NCBI GenBank assembly: GCA_002344355.1
Contig: DDTN01000046.1
Span: 62,001-126,000 of the forward strand
DNA from: Proteobacteria bacterium UBA2363
GTDB lineage: Bacteria > Pseudomonadota > Gammaproteobacteria > Xanthomonadales > UBA2363
Length of the DNA: 64,000 bases
Direction of reading: 5' to 3'
Shown here: positions 1 to 10,620 of the stretch, in pieces
Numbering within the stretch: position 1 is the stretch's first letter
Layout of the letters: each line of letters opens with the position of its first letter
Notes under the pieces: model-generated
What the model saw: the letters and a program-made list of their open reading frames with translations, nothing else
Told to the model about the DNA's origin: nothing
The model's database searches: none
Program-made: the position numbers and the translations under genes

Positions 1-465
1 GCCCAGCGCAGGTACATGCGCAGCAGCATGTTCGCCCAGTCCTGCGCCTCGGTGCCGCCGGCACCGGCCTGGATGTCCACGAACGCCGGCAGGGGATCGG
101 CCTCGCCCGAGAACATGCGCTGGAATTCGAGCTTGCCGACCCGACGCTCCAGCAGCTCGACGTCGGCCGCGACCGCGGCCACGCCCTCGGCATCGGATTC
201 GGCGGCGCTGAGCTCGAGCAGCTCGCGGCCGTCGTCCAGGGCGGTCGCCAGGCGGTCCAGCTCGGTGACCACCGCCTCCAGCCGGGCGCGCTCGCGACCG
301 AGCTCCTGGGCGCGTTCCGGGTCGTTCCAGACCTCGGGGTGCTCCAGCTCGCGACCTACTTCCTCGAGTCGTTCCCGGCGGCGGTCGTAGTCAAAGATAC
401 CCCCTGAGCGCGAGCGTGCGCGCCTTGAGGTCGTCGAGCGAGGCGTAGATCGGGTTCAGTTCCAT
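1..465 (-). CDS. prfB: Peptide chain release factor 2 (5' part, programmed frameshift)
   Basis: RF2 terminates translation at UGA and UAA on the ribosome. Frame 0 gives a short leader of 24 residues starting MELNPIYASLDDL and ending RGYL before an in-frame TGA at 391-393. A +1 shift there continues as DYDRRRERLEEV, then VWNDPERAQELG, and runs off the window at position 1 just after GAGGTEAQDWANMLLRMYL. Only the N-terminal helical domain and the beginning of the next domain are visible; the SPF tripeptide and GGQ motif lie outside. The 209 bases between this gene and the upstream rpfE-like gene hold no gene. In Xanthomonas, as I recall it, recJ sits between prfB and rpfE; it is absent here. 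Confidence 0.95.
390..405 (-). other. RF2 programmed +1 frameshift site
   Basis: On the minus strand the sequence reads AGGGGGTATCTTTGAC. This is the classical RF2 autoregulatory site: a Shine-Dalgarno-like AGGGGG, then the slippery CTT codon followed by the TGA stop. When RF2 is scarce the ribosome pauses at TGA, slips by +1 and reads GAC. The match to the known bacterial site is exact in the core, so the in-frame stop is not a mutation. Confidence 0.95.
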
Positions 466-674
466 GGCATCGGCGTGGCTGGCTGGCGGTCGACGGCGGG
501 CGTCGCCGGATCGGTGAGGGGGCGGGACGGCGGCCCTGCCCGCGACGGCAGGCAGGGCACCGGAGGCGGGCGTTGCCGCGGCCGCGCAGTTTAGCAGCCC
601 GCGGAACTTCGCCCGTGCGCGACGGGCCCCGCGACGCCGGACCTCAAGGCCGCCCCTGGATCCGGGACAGCGGC

Positions 675-1571
675 TCAGCGTCGCCAGAACCGCCAGCGAT
701 GTCGCGGTCGCCACAGCCAGCGTCCGGCAGGCGCGCGCCAGTCCAGGCTGGCGACATCGCCATCGGCGACCGCGGACAGCAGCGCCGCCAGGCGCCGGTC
801 GGCGTCGCTGCGGCGGCGCAGGTCGTGCAACTCCTGCGTCGTCGCCGCGCCGGCGGAAGCCAGGCCGGCCAGGCCGAGCAGTGCCGGCTCCTCGGTGTCC
901 AGCCGCGCCGGTGCCCGCGCCGGTGGCCCGGGCAGCATCCCGGCGCCTGAGAACCACAGGCCGTTGATGGCCGGCAACCCCTGCGCCTGCCGGCGCGCGT
1001 TGGCCGGGTGCGCGGCCAGGGCGATCTGCGCCTGGCCCAGCAGGGCCCGCCAGTGCCTGCCGGCGGCATCCTCGGGCCACAGCTCGAACAGGTCGGCGCC
1101 CAGCGCCTGTTCCGGCGCCGGCAGCCGCGGATACTCGGCGCCGCCGCCGGCGCGGAACGGGCGCAGGTACCAGCGCCGGGGCAGCGGCGCGCTCAGCTCG
1201 AAGCCGGCGTCCCCGAACAGGGGCGCCAGCGCCCGGACCAGGTCGGCGGTCTCGTCGGCGTCCTGGCCGAGCTCGCCGACCGCGAGCAGCCGCAGCGCCG
1301 CCGGTTCCAGCCGGAAGTGCGCGGGATCGGCGTGGAGCCAGTGGTGGCCGGCGGCATCGCCGGCATCGTGCTGCCGGCACAGCGCCGCCGTCGGCCAGGG
1401 GGCCGCAGGCGATCCGAACAGGTCGCCGACCAGGCCTTCGAGGCCGGCGTCGGGCGCCGGCAGCCGGTCCGCACGCGCCAGCAGGGCCGACACGGTGGCC
1501 GCCAGCCCGGCGTCGCCGGGCTGGCCGGGCGCCAGGACCACCAGGTTCCGTCGCGGCCTGGTCGCGGCCAT
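675..1571 (-). CDS. RpfE-like conserved protein
   Basis: A 298-residue protein without an export signal or membrane segment. It resembles the RpfE-type proteins of xanthomonads, which lie beside recJ, prfB and greA at the edge of the rpf (diffusible-signal) region. Their biochemical function is not established and some databases label them as relatives of phosphoglycerate mutase. It starts with an ATG 15 bases after the greA stop, so it is very probably the distal gene of the dapB-carAB-greA transcript. The identification rests mainly on gene order plus overall character (repeated LPAP/PRLPAPEQ segments and a Trp-rich centre). No catalytic motif is obvious. Confidence 0.6.
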   Translation of the reverse strand: MAATRPRRNLVVLAPGQPGDAGLAATVSALLARADRLPAPDAGLEGLVGDLFGSPAAPWPTAALCRQHDAGDAAGHHWLHADPAHFRLEPAALRLLAVGELGQDADETADLVRALAPLFGDAGFELSAPLPRRWYLRPFRAGGGAEYPRLPAPEQALGADLFELWPEDAAGRHWRALLGQAQIALAAHPANARRQAQGLPAINGLWFSGAGMLPGPPARAPARLDTEEPALLGLAGLASAGAATTQELHDLRRRSDADRRLAALLSAVADGDVASLDWRAPAGRWLWRPRHRWRFWRR

Positions 1572-1586
1572 GCCCTGGCGTCCGGC

Positions 1587-2059
1587 TCAGCCGTAGCTGA
1601 CCGCGGCGATCTCGTAGCGCCGGGTGCCGCCAGGCGTCTGGATCTCGACGGTGTCGCCCTCGTGCTTGCCGATCAGGGCGCGCGCCACCGGCGAGGCCAC
1701 CGAGATCAGGCCGCGCTTGATGTCGGCCTCCAGCTCGCCGACGATGCGGTAGCGCAGCTCGTCGTTGCTGTGCAGCTCGACCAGTTCGACGCTGGCGCCG
1801 AAGACGATGCGGCTGCCGGCGTTGAGCTTGGCGACGTCGATGATCTCGGCCAGCGACAGCGCCGACTCGAGTTCCTGGATGCGCCCCTCGATGAAGCCCT
1901 GCTGCTCGCGGGCGGCGTGGTATTCGGCGTTCTCCTTGAGATCGCCGTGGGCGCGCGCCTCGGCGATCGCGGCGATCACCTGCGGCCGGCGGACGCCCTT
2001 CAGGTTCTCCAGCTCGGCGCGCAGCCGAATCGCGCCCTCGGCGGTCAGCGGGATGCGCT

Positions 2060-2063
<4 letters not shown>
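1587..2063 (-). CDS. greA: Transcription elongation factor GreA
   Basis: GreA rescues backtracked RNA polymerase by stimulating cleavage of the nascent RNA in the secondary channel. The 158 residues match the family length. The N-terminal coiled coil carries the family pattern GDLKENAEYHAAREQQ, including the acidic tip residues, followed by the FKBP-like C-terminal domain ending with GDTVEIQTPGGTRRYEI. The ATG overlaps the carB stop as ATGA, so the two genes are translationally coupled. GreA next to carB is the usual xanthomonad arrangement. Confidence 0.97.
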
Positions 2064-5284
<3,221 letters not shown>

Positions 5285-5289
5285 GGCCG

Positions 5290-5682
5290 TCAGGGAGCAG
5301 GGAGCGGGGAAGAGGGAGCAGGGATGCGTGCGCGAAGGCTACCCTGCAACGACCGGAGCATCAGACGCAGCTGCTCGGTTTCGTCGCGGATTTCTTCGTA
5401 GGACTCGCCTTCCAGCGAGTAGAGCTCCATTGCCAAGTCCAGGAGCGTAGCTAGTTCCGAGATCGATCCAAGCGCGATGGAGACGAAACGGAGGTAGTCG
5501 CGCGTCGACTCCCTCCCATGGCCCTCCGCGATGTTGGCAGGAACCGAAACCGCTGCCCGTTGAAGCTGGGGAACCAGGCCGAACCGCTCTGTGGACGGAA
5601 GTTGCCCGGCCACAAGGTAAACGGACTTCACCAGTGCCATGCTTCGGCGCCAGACGTCCAGGTCGCGAAAGCTGCGGATCAT
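5290..5682 (-). CDS. Four-helix-bundle protein, 23S rRNA intervening-sequence family
   Basis: A 130-residue protein starting MIRSFRDLDVWRRSMAL, with the family signature F-R-D-L-x-V-W near the N terminus and S-V-P-A-N-I-A-E-G at about 46-54, followed by YLRFVSIALGSISEL. These mark the small all-helical proteins first seen inside 23S rRNA intervening sequences and related to the Avd accessory protein of diversity-generating retroelements. Their role is unknown. The ATG overlaps the carA stop (ATGA) and is preceded by the G-rich repeat, which doubles as Shine-Dalgarno. The stop lies 5 bases before carB. The last 11 residues come from the opposite repeat arm. G+C is clearly lower than in its neighbours, which suggests acquisition by transfer. 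Confidence 0.88.
   Translation of the reverse strand: MIRSFRDLDVWRRSMALVKSVYLVAGQLPSTERFGLVPQLQRAAVSVPANIAEGHGRESTRDYLRFVSIALGSISELATLLDLAMELYSLEGESYEEIRDETEQLRLMLRSLQGSLRARIPAPSSPLPAP
5291..5325. repeat. G-rich repeat arm at the carB side
   Basis: The plus strand holds two GGGAGCAGGG-type blocks separated by GGGGAAGA. It is an imperfect inverted copy of the arm at 5683-5722: an 11-base AGGGAGCAGGG match, plus GGGGAA-AGGGAGCAGGG with one inserted base. In the operon transcript this arm encodes the last 11 residues (IPAPSSPLPAP) of the four-helix-bundle protein. It ends 6 bases before the carB ATG, where a ribosome-binding site would be expected. Confidence 0.85.
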
Positions 5683-6836
5683 CCATCCTGCTCCCTGCTC
5701 CCTTTCCCCTGCTCCCTCTGCATTATCTGGACGAACCGATCGAACAGCCCCTCGACGTCGCGCGGCCCCGGGCTGGCCTCCGGGTGACCCTGGAAGGAGA
5801 ACGCAGGCGCGTCGGCCAGGGCGATGCCCTGGTTGGAGCCGTCGAACAGCGAGCGGTGGGTGACCCTGACGTTCGCGGGCAGGGTCGGTTCGTCGATCGC
5901 GAAGCCGTGGTTCTGGCTGGAGATCATCACCTTGCCGGTCTCGAGGTCCTGGACCGGGTGGTTGGCGCCGTGGTGGCCGAACTTCATCTTCACCGTGGCG
6001 GCGCCGGCGGCCAGGCCGAGCAGCTGGTGGCCCAGGCAGATGCCGAACAGCGGCATCCGCGCCGCCAGGAACTGCCGGATCGCGTCGATCGCGTAGTCGC
6101 AGGGCGCCGGATCGCCCGGCCCGTTGGACAGGAACACGCCGTCCGGCGCCATCGCCAGGACCTCGGCGGCGGGCGTGGTGGCCGGCACCACGGTGATCTC
6201 GCAGCCGCGGTCGGCCAGCAGCCGCAGGATGTTGTGCTTGACGCCGAAGTCGTAGGCGACCACGCGCAGCCGGCCCGGGCTGCTGCGGAAGGCGCCGCGG
6301 TCGAGATCGAAGCTGCCCTCGCGCCAGGCATAGGGCGCGCCCGTGCTGACCACGCGCGCCAGGTCCAGGCCGGCCAGGCCGGGAAAGGCGCGCGCCTGCG
6401 CCAGGGCGGCCTCGACGTCGCCGGCGCCGGCGCCGGCGACGATGCAGCCGGACTGCGCGCCGCTGCTGCGCAGGATGCGGGTGAGCCGGCGGGTGTCGAC
6501 CTCGGCGATCGCCACCACCCCGTGCCTGGCCAGCCAGGCCTGCAGGCTCTCCTGGGAGCGCCAGTTGCTGGCGACCCGGGAGGCGTCGCGGATCACCAGT
6601 CCGGCGGCATGGGCGCCGGCGGACTCGGCGTCGTCGGGATTGCAGCCGACGTTGCCGATCTGCGGGAAGGTCAGGGTGACGATCTGCCGGCTGTAGGAGG
6701 GATCGGTGAGGATCTCCTGGTAGCCGGACATCGCGGTATTGAAGACGACCTCGCCGACGGCGCTGCCGATGGCGCCGATCGAGCGGCCGCGGAAGATGCT
6801 GCCGTCGGCAAGGACCAGGAGGGCTGGATCGGTCAC
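5679..6836 (-). CDS. carA: Carbamoyl-phosphate synthase small chain
   Basis: CarA (385 residues) is the glutaminase subunit that feeds ammonia through a tunnel to CarB. The N-terminal CarA-specific domain begins TDPALLVLADGSIF. The class I glutamine amidotransferase domain has nucleophile Cys267 in GICLGHQLLG and the His351/Glu353 pair in FQGHPEASPGP. The start is GTG, chosen because AAGG lies 7-10 bases upstream and the family N terminus begins there. The normal C terminus (LFDRFVQIM) is followed by a 13-residue tail encoded by the G-rich repeat. The stop overlaps the next gene's ATG. Confidence 0.97.
   Translation of the reverse strand: MTDPALLVLADGSIFRGRSIGAIGSAVGEVVFNTAMSGYQEILTDPSYSRQIVTLTFPQIGNVGCNPDDAESAGAHAAGLVIRDASRVASNWRSQESLQAWLARHGVVAIAEVDTRRLTRILRSSGAQSGCIVAGAGAGDVEAALAQARAFPGLAGLDLARVVSTGAPYAWREGSFDLDRGAFRSSPGRLRVVAYDFGVKHNILRLLADRGCEITVVPATTPAAEVLAMAPDGVFLSNGPGDPAPCDYAIDAIRQFLAARMPLFGICLGHQLLGLAAGAATVKMKFGHHGANHPVQDLETGKVMISSQNHGFAIDEPTLPANVRVTHRSLFDGSNQGIALADAPAFSFQGHPEASPGPRDVEGLFDRFVQIMQREQGKGSREQDG
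5683..5722. repeat. G-rich repeat arm at the carA side
   Basis: On the minus strand this reads GCAGAGGGAGCAGGGGAAAG and then GGAGCAGGGAGCAGGATGG. It is the inverted partner of 5291-5325. It is translated as the last 13 residues of CarA (QREQGKGSREQDG), a tail I do not recognise from other CarA proteins, and ends at the start codon of the four-helix-bundle gene. Confidence 0.85.
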
Positions 6837-6918
6837 GTTTTCGCCTTGGATCGGGTGCGACGAGACCCGCGGCCCTCCGCTGGGGAGGCCCGGGGCTTTC
6901 GGTCGGGGGCGAGGCGGG

Positions 6919-6947
6919 ATTGTAGGCGCCTGGCCGGGCCCTGTCAT
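6919..6947 (-). promoter_or_regulatory. Sigma-70-type promoter of carA
   Basis: On the minus strand ATGACA (6942-6947) and TACAAT (6919-6924) are separated by exactly 17 bases. Each hexamer matches the sigma-70 consensus at 5 of 6 positions. Transcription would begin near 6912, leaving a leader of about 75 bases before the GTG of carA. The 131-base dapB-carA gap therefore probably contains the start of the carA transcript. Confidence 0.7.
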
Positions 6948-6967
6948 CCCGCGGCGGCCGTGGCCGT

Positions 6968-7783
6968 TCAGGCCGGGGCCGGATCCAGGCAGTCGTCGAT
7001 CCGGTACAGCCCGGGCGGGCGGCCACGCAGCCAGCGTGCGGCATGCAGGGCGCCGCGCGCGAACACCCCGCGATCGCCGGCGCGATGGACGATCTCCAGG
7101 CGCTCGCCCGGGCCGACCAGCATCAGGCTGTGCTCGCCGACGATGTCGCCCGCCCGCACCACCGCGAAGCCGGTGCCGGCGTCGCCGCGCACCGGGTCGG
7201 CGCGCACCGCATCCTCGTCGAAGGTGGCGCCGCGCGCCTGCGCCAGCACCCGGCCGAGCGCGAGCGCGGTGCCCGAGGGCGCGTCCAGCTTGCCGGCGTG
7301 ATGGGCCTCGACGATGGCCGCCGACCATCCGGGCAGCAGGCTGCCGGCGAGCGCGGCCAGGCGCCCGAGCACGGCGACCCCGATCGCGAAGTTGGCCGAC
7401 CACAGCACCGGGACGTCGCCGGCGGCGCGCGCCATCTCGGCGCGCTGGCCGGCATCCAGTCCGGTGGTGCCGGAAACCAGCGCCACCCCGTGCGTCCGGC
7501 ACCAGGCGAGGATCTCGGGGAAGGCGTCGGCGCGACTGAAGTCGATCACCACCTCCGGTGCCGCGGCCCGGTCCGGTCGCGCCCAGACCAGGCCCGGCCA
7601 GTCCGGCCCGACCGGACGGCCGAGCAGGACGGAACCGGCCGGCACCCAGGCACCGCGCACCCGGTCGCCCTGGCTCGCGGCCACCGCCAGCAGTTGCCTG
7701 CCCATGCGCCCGGCCGCGCCGTGCACGGCCAGCACCGGCGGATCGCCGGCAGCGGCAGGGTCGGCGTTGGCGGCGGCGGTCAC
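6968..7783 (-). CDS. dapB: 4-hydroxy-tetrahydrodipicolinate reductase
   Basis: DapB reduces the DapA product with NAD(P)H in the lysine and diaminopimelate pathway. The 271-residue chain has the dinucleotide-binding loop GAAGRMG (22-28), SGTTGL (104-109) and the catalytic segment EAHHAGKLDAPSGTAL (159-174) with the His pair and Lys. The start is GTG at 7781-7783, with GAGGA upstream. It is followed by carA after 131 bases, the same order as in xanthomonads. Confidence 0.95.
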   Translation of the reverse strand: MTAAANADPAAAGDPPVLAVHGAAGRMGRQLLAVAASQGDRVRGAWVPAGSVLLGRPVGPDWPGLVWARPDRAAAPEVVIDFSRADAFPEILAWCRTHGVALVSGTTGLDAGQRAEMARAAGDVPVLWSANFAIGVAVLGRLAALAGSLLPGWSAAIVEAHHAGKLDAPSGTALALGRVLAQARGATFDEDAVRADPVRGDAGTGFAVVRAGDIVGEHSLMLVGPGERLEIVHRAGDRGVFARGALHAARWLRGRPPGLYRIDDCLDPAPA

Positions 7784-7916
7784 GGTCGGGGTTCCTCGCG
7801 GCGGGTCGGCGACGAGTATCCCACCGAAGCCCCGGCCATCGCGACCGCCGTCACCCCCGGGGACGGCGAGTTCCCATACAATCGGCGCGGGAAACGCCAG
7901 ACGGGGATAGTCCACA

Positions 7917-8195
7917 ATGAACAGAATGATCCTTCTGCTTGCCGGTGCGCTGGCGGCGCTTCCGGCGCTGGCCGCACCGGAGCCGCTGGCCTCGGTCGTC
8001 GTGGCCGAGCTGCAGCGCAAGGCCGCCGCCGGCGAGCCGGCCAAGCCCCTGGCGACGCCGGTGGACGCCGACGTCCGCTTCGAGCGGACCGCGACGGTGC
8101 TGCCCGACGGCACCGTCATGTACGGCTGCCGCGACGCCGGGCGCAGGGATTTCCGCATCTCCGGCGGGCGCGACGGCGCGCAGGTGCAGCGATGA
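7917..8195 (+). CDS. Small exported protein of unknown function
   Basis: A 92-residue protein with a clear signal peptide (MNRMILLLAGALAALPALAA, cleavage likely after ALAA) and a short mature part rich in Ala, Val and Arg with a single Cys near VMYGCRDAG. I do not recognise a family. Its stop overlaps the start of the secreted metalloprotease gene (ATGA), so the two are co-translated, which suggests a partner or inhibitor role, but nothing in the sequence proves it. A TACAAT hexamer at 7877-7882 may be its -10 element; no -35 partner is clear. Confidence 0.75.
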   Translation: MNRMILLLAGALAALPALAAPEPLASVVVAELQRKAAAGEPAKPLATPVDADVRFERTATVLPDGTVMYGCRDAGRRDFRISGGRDGAQVQR

Positions 8196-10516
8196 GCGCC
8201 CTGCCCCGCCTGCTGGCCGCCCTGCTGCTGGCCGCCGGCAGTCTGCCGGCCCTGGCGCAGGTGCTGCTGACGCCCGGCCAGTCCCGGCAGTTCCAGCTGC
8301 CGGCCAACGCGCTGAGCACCGAGCTGGCGATCGACGTGCCCGCCGGTACCCGGCAGCTGCACCTGGAACTGCAGACCGTCGGCAACGCCGACGTCGACCT
8401 GCTGCTGCGCTTCGGAGAGCCCTTCCCCCTGAACGGCAACGCCGGCGTCTTCGGTGGCCTGGACTGGCTGATCGAGCACGCCCACTACCGCTCGATCAGC
8501 CCGACCGGCAGCGAACGCATCACCGTCAGCCGGGCCCAGCACGAGCCCGTGCGCGCCGGCCGCTGGCACCTGGCGGTGATCAACTACGCCGGCCAGCCCG
8601 CCGACTTCTCCGTGCTGGCGACGCTGTCCCAGGAGGATCCGGGGCCGGCGCCTTTCACGGTGGTGTTCGACGACCAGGCCGGCTGCAGCGCCCGCGGCGC
8701 CAACACCTTCGCGTGGTTCGAGGCGACCGCCGCGACCCCGGTCGGCGGCAACCCCGGCACCACGGTCGGCGAACAGCGCCGAAACGCCTTCACCCGGGCG
8801 ATGGAGCAGCTGCGCACCGAACTGCCCGGCACCGCGCCGGTGCGCATCCTGGCCTGCTGGCGCGACCTCGGCGGCACCGCCAACAGCGCCACCCTGGCCA
8901 GTGCCGGGCCGACCGCGGTCTACCGGGATGACGGCCTGAACAGCTTTTCCGGCGGCCCCGCCGAGCGCGCCCTGTTCCAGCTGCCCTCGCTGCCGAGCCT
9001 CTACACCTGGTACGCCGGCCCGGCGATCGCGCAGCGGGCCGGCACCGCGACCTGCCGGGCCGCCTCCGGCAACTGCAACGCGCCCGACGTGTTCATCCAG
9101 TTCAACAGCGCGGTGGACGGCAGCTCGGCGCTGGGCAACCGGCGCTTCCACTACGGCTACGACGTGCCGGCGCCGGGCGGCAACCTCGACTTCATCGCCA
9201 CCGCGATGCACGAGATCAACCATGGCCTCGGCTTCTTCGGCCTCGCCAACACGCGCGCCGAGCAGGGCCCGATCGGCGAGAAGTTCCGCGCCACCTTCAA
9301 CGGCGTGCCGGAGCCGGACGGCCACAACGACGCCTACACCGACGAGCTGGTCGTGGTCCAGGGCAACACGGTCGCGCCGTTCAACGAGCTGCCGCTGGAC
9401 CTGCGCGCGGCGGCCCTGACCTCCGGCTTCAACCTGCGCTGGGCCGACCCGGCGACGGTCGAGGCGCCCGGCAACGTCCTGCGGCCGCAGCCGTTCCCGC
9501 TCAACCTGCCGCCGGTCTACGCGCCGCCGAACCTGCAGCCCGGGTCGACCCTCTCGCACCTCGACCCCAACACCTACTTCAGCGAGCAGATGGGGCCGCA
9601 GATCGTCGCCGGGGCCCGCGCCCTGGGCCTGGCCCGGCCGATGCTGCAGGCGATCGGCTGGAACAGCGAGCCGTTGCCGGCACCGCAGTACGCCCGGCCG
9701 TTCGGCGGCCAGTGGTTCGACCCCGCGCGCGGCAACCACGGCCTCGACCTGATCCGGGTCAGCGGCACCGCCGACACCTACATCCTCACCCTGTACACGT
9801 TCGACGCCAACGGCCTGCCGGAGTGGTACCTGGCGATCGGGCGCATCGTCGACGGCGTGTTCCGGCCCGGCAACGACGCCAACGGCAACAGCCTGTGGCG
9901 GACCCGCTACCTGTTCGGGACGCCGCCGTCCCAGGAGCCGGACACCTCGGTGCCGGGCCAGATCCGCATCGACTTCAACCAGGCGGCGCGGGCGCCCGCG
10001 TGCAACGACGGCACCCCCCGGACCGGCCCGCTGGCCCTGATGACCTTCACCCTGGGCAGCGACTTCAACCTGCGCTGGTGCCTGCAGGCGATCGTGCCGC
10101 AGGCGTCCCGCCCGGCCACCGACCTCACCGGCCACTGGGCCGCGGCCAGCCAGCAGGACGGCGGCTGGGGCCTGACCACGCTGAGCTACGGCGGCAACGC
10201 CGGCAGCGGCCTGTTCACCATCCTTTACTTCCCCGACAGCCAGGGCCGGCCGCGCTGGGCCGCCGCCCAGACCGACACCTTCCAGCCCGGGCAGCCGCAG
10301 CCGCTGTTCCAGCTGCAGGGGTACTGCCGGACCTGTCCGCAGCCGCCCGGCGGGGCCGTGCCGACCCAGATCGGCCAGCTGCGCATCGCCCCGGCGGCCA
10401 ACGGGTCGGGGACGGTCGAGTTCAACGCCACCTTCAACGGCGCCGGCAGCACCGGCAGCTTCAGCCGGCCCAGCATCCCGCTGACGCGCCTGGGCGTCTC
10501 GTCACCGGGCGGCTGA
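8192..10516 (+). CDS. Secreted zinc metalloprotease-like protein with duplicated C-terminal domain
   Basis: A 774-residue protein with a signal peptide (cleavage near ALAQ, residue 23). Residues about 25-145 look like a bacterial pre-peptidase C-terminal (PPC-type) beta-sandwich. A zincin helix follows: HEINHGLGFF at about 340-349 has the HExxHG pattern of Zn-binding, catalytic Glu341. The C-terminal 270 residues hold two related modules: GGQWFDPARGNHGLDL with YTFDANGLPEWYLAIG, then TGHWAAASQQDGGWGL with LYFPDSQGRPRWAAAQ. Modules of this W-x-x-x-x-x-x-G-x-G kind are common in secreted xanthomonad proteins. The substrate is unknown. It is expressed with the small exported protein upstream. Confidence 0.8.
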   Translation: MSALPRLLAALLLAAGSLPALAQVLLTPGQSRQFQLPANALSTELAIDVPAGTRQLHLELQTVGNADVDLLLRFGEPFPLNGNAGVFGGLDWLIEHAHYRSISPTGSERITVSRAQHEPVRAGRWHLAVINYAGQPADFSVLATLSQEDPGPAPFTVVFDDQAGCSARGANTFAWFEATAATPVGGNPGTTVGEQRRNAFTRAMEQLRTELPGTAPVRILACWRDLGGTANSATLASAGPTAVYRDDGLNSFSGGPAERALFQLPSLPSLYTWYAGPAIAQRAGTATCRAASGNCNAPDVFIQFNSAVDGSSALGNRRFHYGYDVPAPGGNLDFIATAMHEINHGLGFFGLANTRAEQGPIGEKFRATFNGVPEPDGHNDAYTDELVVVQGNTVAPFNELPLDLRAAALTSGFNLRWADPATVEAPGNVLRPQPFPLNLPPVYAPPNLQPGSTLSHLDPNTYFSEQMGPQIVAGARALGLARPMLQAIGWNSEPLPAPQYARPFGGQWFDPARGNHGLDLIRVSGTADTYILTLYTFDANGLPEWYLAIGRIVDGVFRPGNDANGNSLWRTRYLFGTPPSQEPDTSVPGQIRIDFNQAARAPACNDGTPRTGPLALMTFTLGSDFNLRWCLQAIVPQASRPATDLTGHWAAASQQDGGWGLTTLSYGGNAGSGLFTILYFPDSQGRPRWAAAQTDTFQPGQPQPLFQLQGYCRTCPQPPGGAVPTQIGQLRIAPAANGSGTVEFNATFNGAGSTGSFSRPSIPLTRLGVSSPGG

Positions 10517-10547
10517 GGCCGACCCGGGCGGGGTGGGCGCGCGCCCC

Positions 10548-10579
10548 GCACGGCCCCCGGCCCGGCCGGGGCGCCGTGC
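10548..10579. terminator. GC-rich hairpin between convergent genes
   Basis: GCACGGC followed by CCCCGG, a short CCCGG loop, then CCGGGG and GCCGTGC form a stem of about 13 base pairs with one mismatch or bulge. It lies between two converging genes, the metalloprotease and isocitrate dehydrogenase. No T-run follows on either strand, so it is at best a hairpin-type transcription barrier. Confidence 0.5.
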
Positions 10580-10620
10580 CGGAGCGGCCGACGGGCGCCC
10601 GGCCCGGCGTCGCCCGGTGT

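Larger units (their letters stand above)
5290..5722 (-). mobile_element. Putative four-helix-bundle cassette inserted between carA and carB
   Basis: A 433-base unit consisting of a four-helix-bundle gene bounded by two G-rich arms in inverted orientation. On the minus strand the 5' arm is built of GGGAGCAGGG units and the 3' arm is the complement (CCCTGCTCCC units). The interior is visibly poorer in G+C (about 58 percent in 5401-5460) than the flanking car genes. No transposase is encoded, and no target-site duplication is evident by eye. The borders are inferred: they are where carA-like and carB-like sequence ends. Whether it moves by itself, in trans, or is a relic is unknown. Confidence 0.6.

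Noticed and set aside
391..393. In-frame TGA in prfB as a sign of a pseudogene
   Set aside because: The context AGGGGGTATCTTTGAC is the well-known programmed frameshift and the reading frame continues correctly after +1.
675..1571. Diffusible-signal (DSF) synthesis locus
   Set aside because: Only an RpfE-like gene is present; rpfF, rpfC and rpfG are not in the window, so no signalling claim is made.
5290..5682. Four-helix-bundle gene as part of a real 23S rRNA intervening sequence
   Set aside because: There is no rRNA gene in the window; the flanks are carA and carB.
5290..5682. Toxin-antitoxin module in the carAB gap
   Set aside because: Only one gene is present and its signature is that of the IVS/Avd four-helix-bundle family, not a known toxin or antitoxin.
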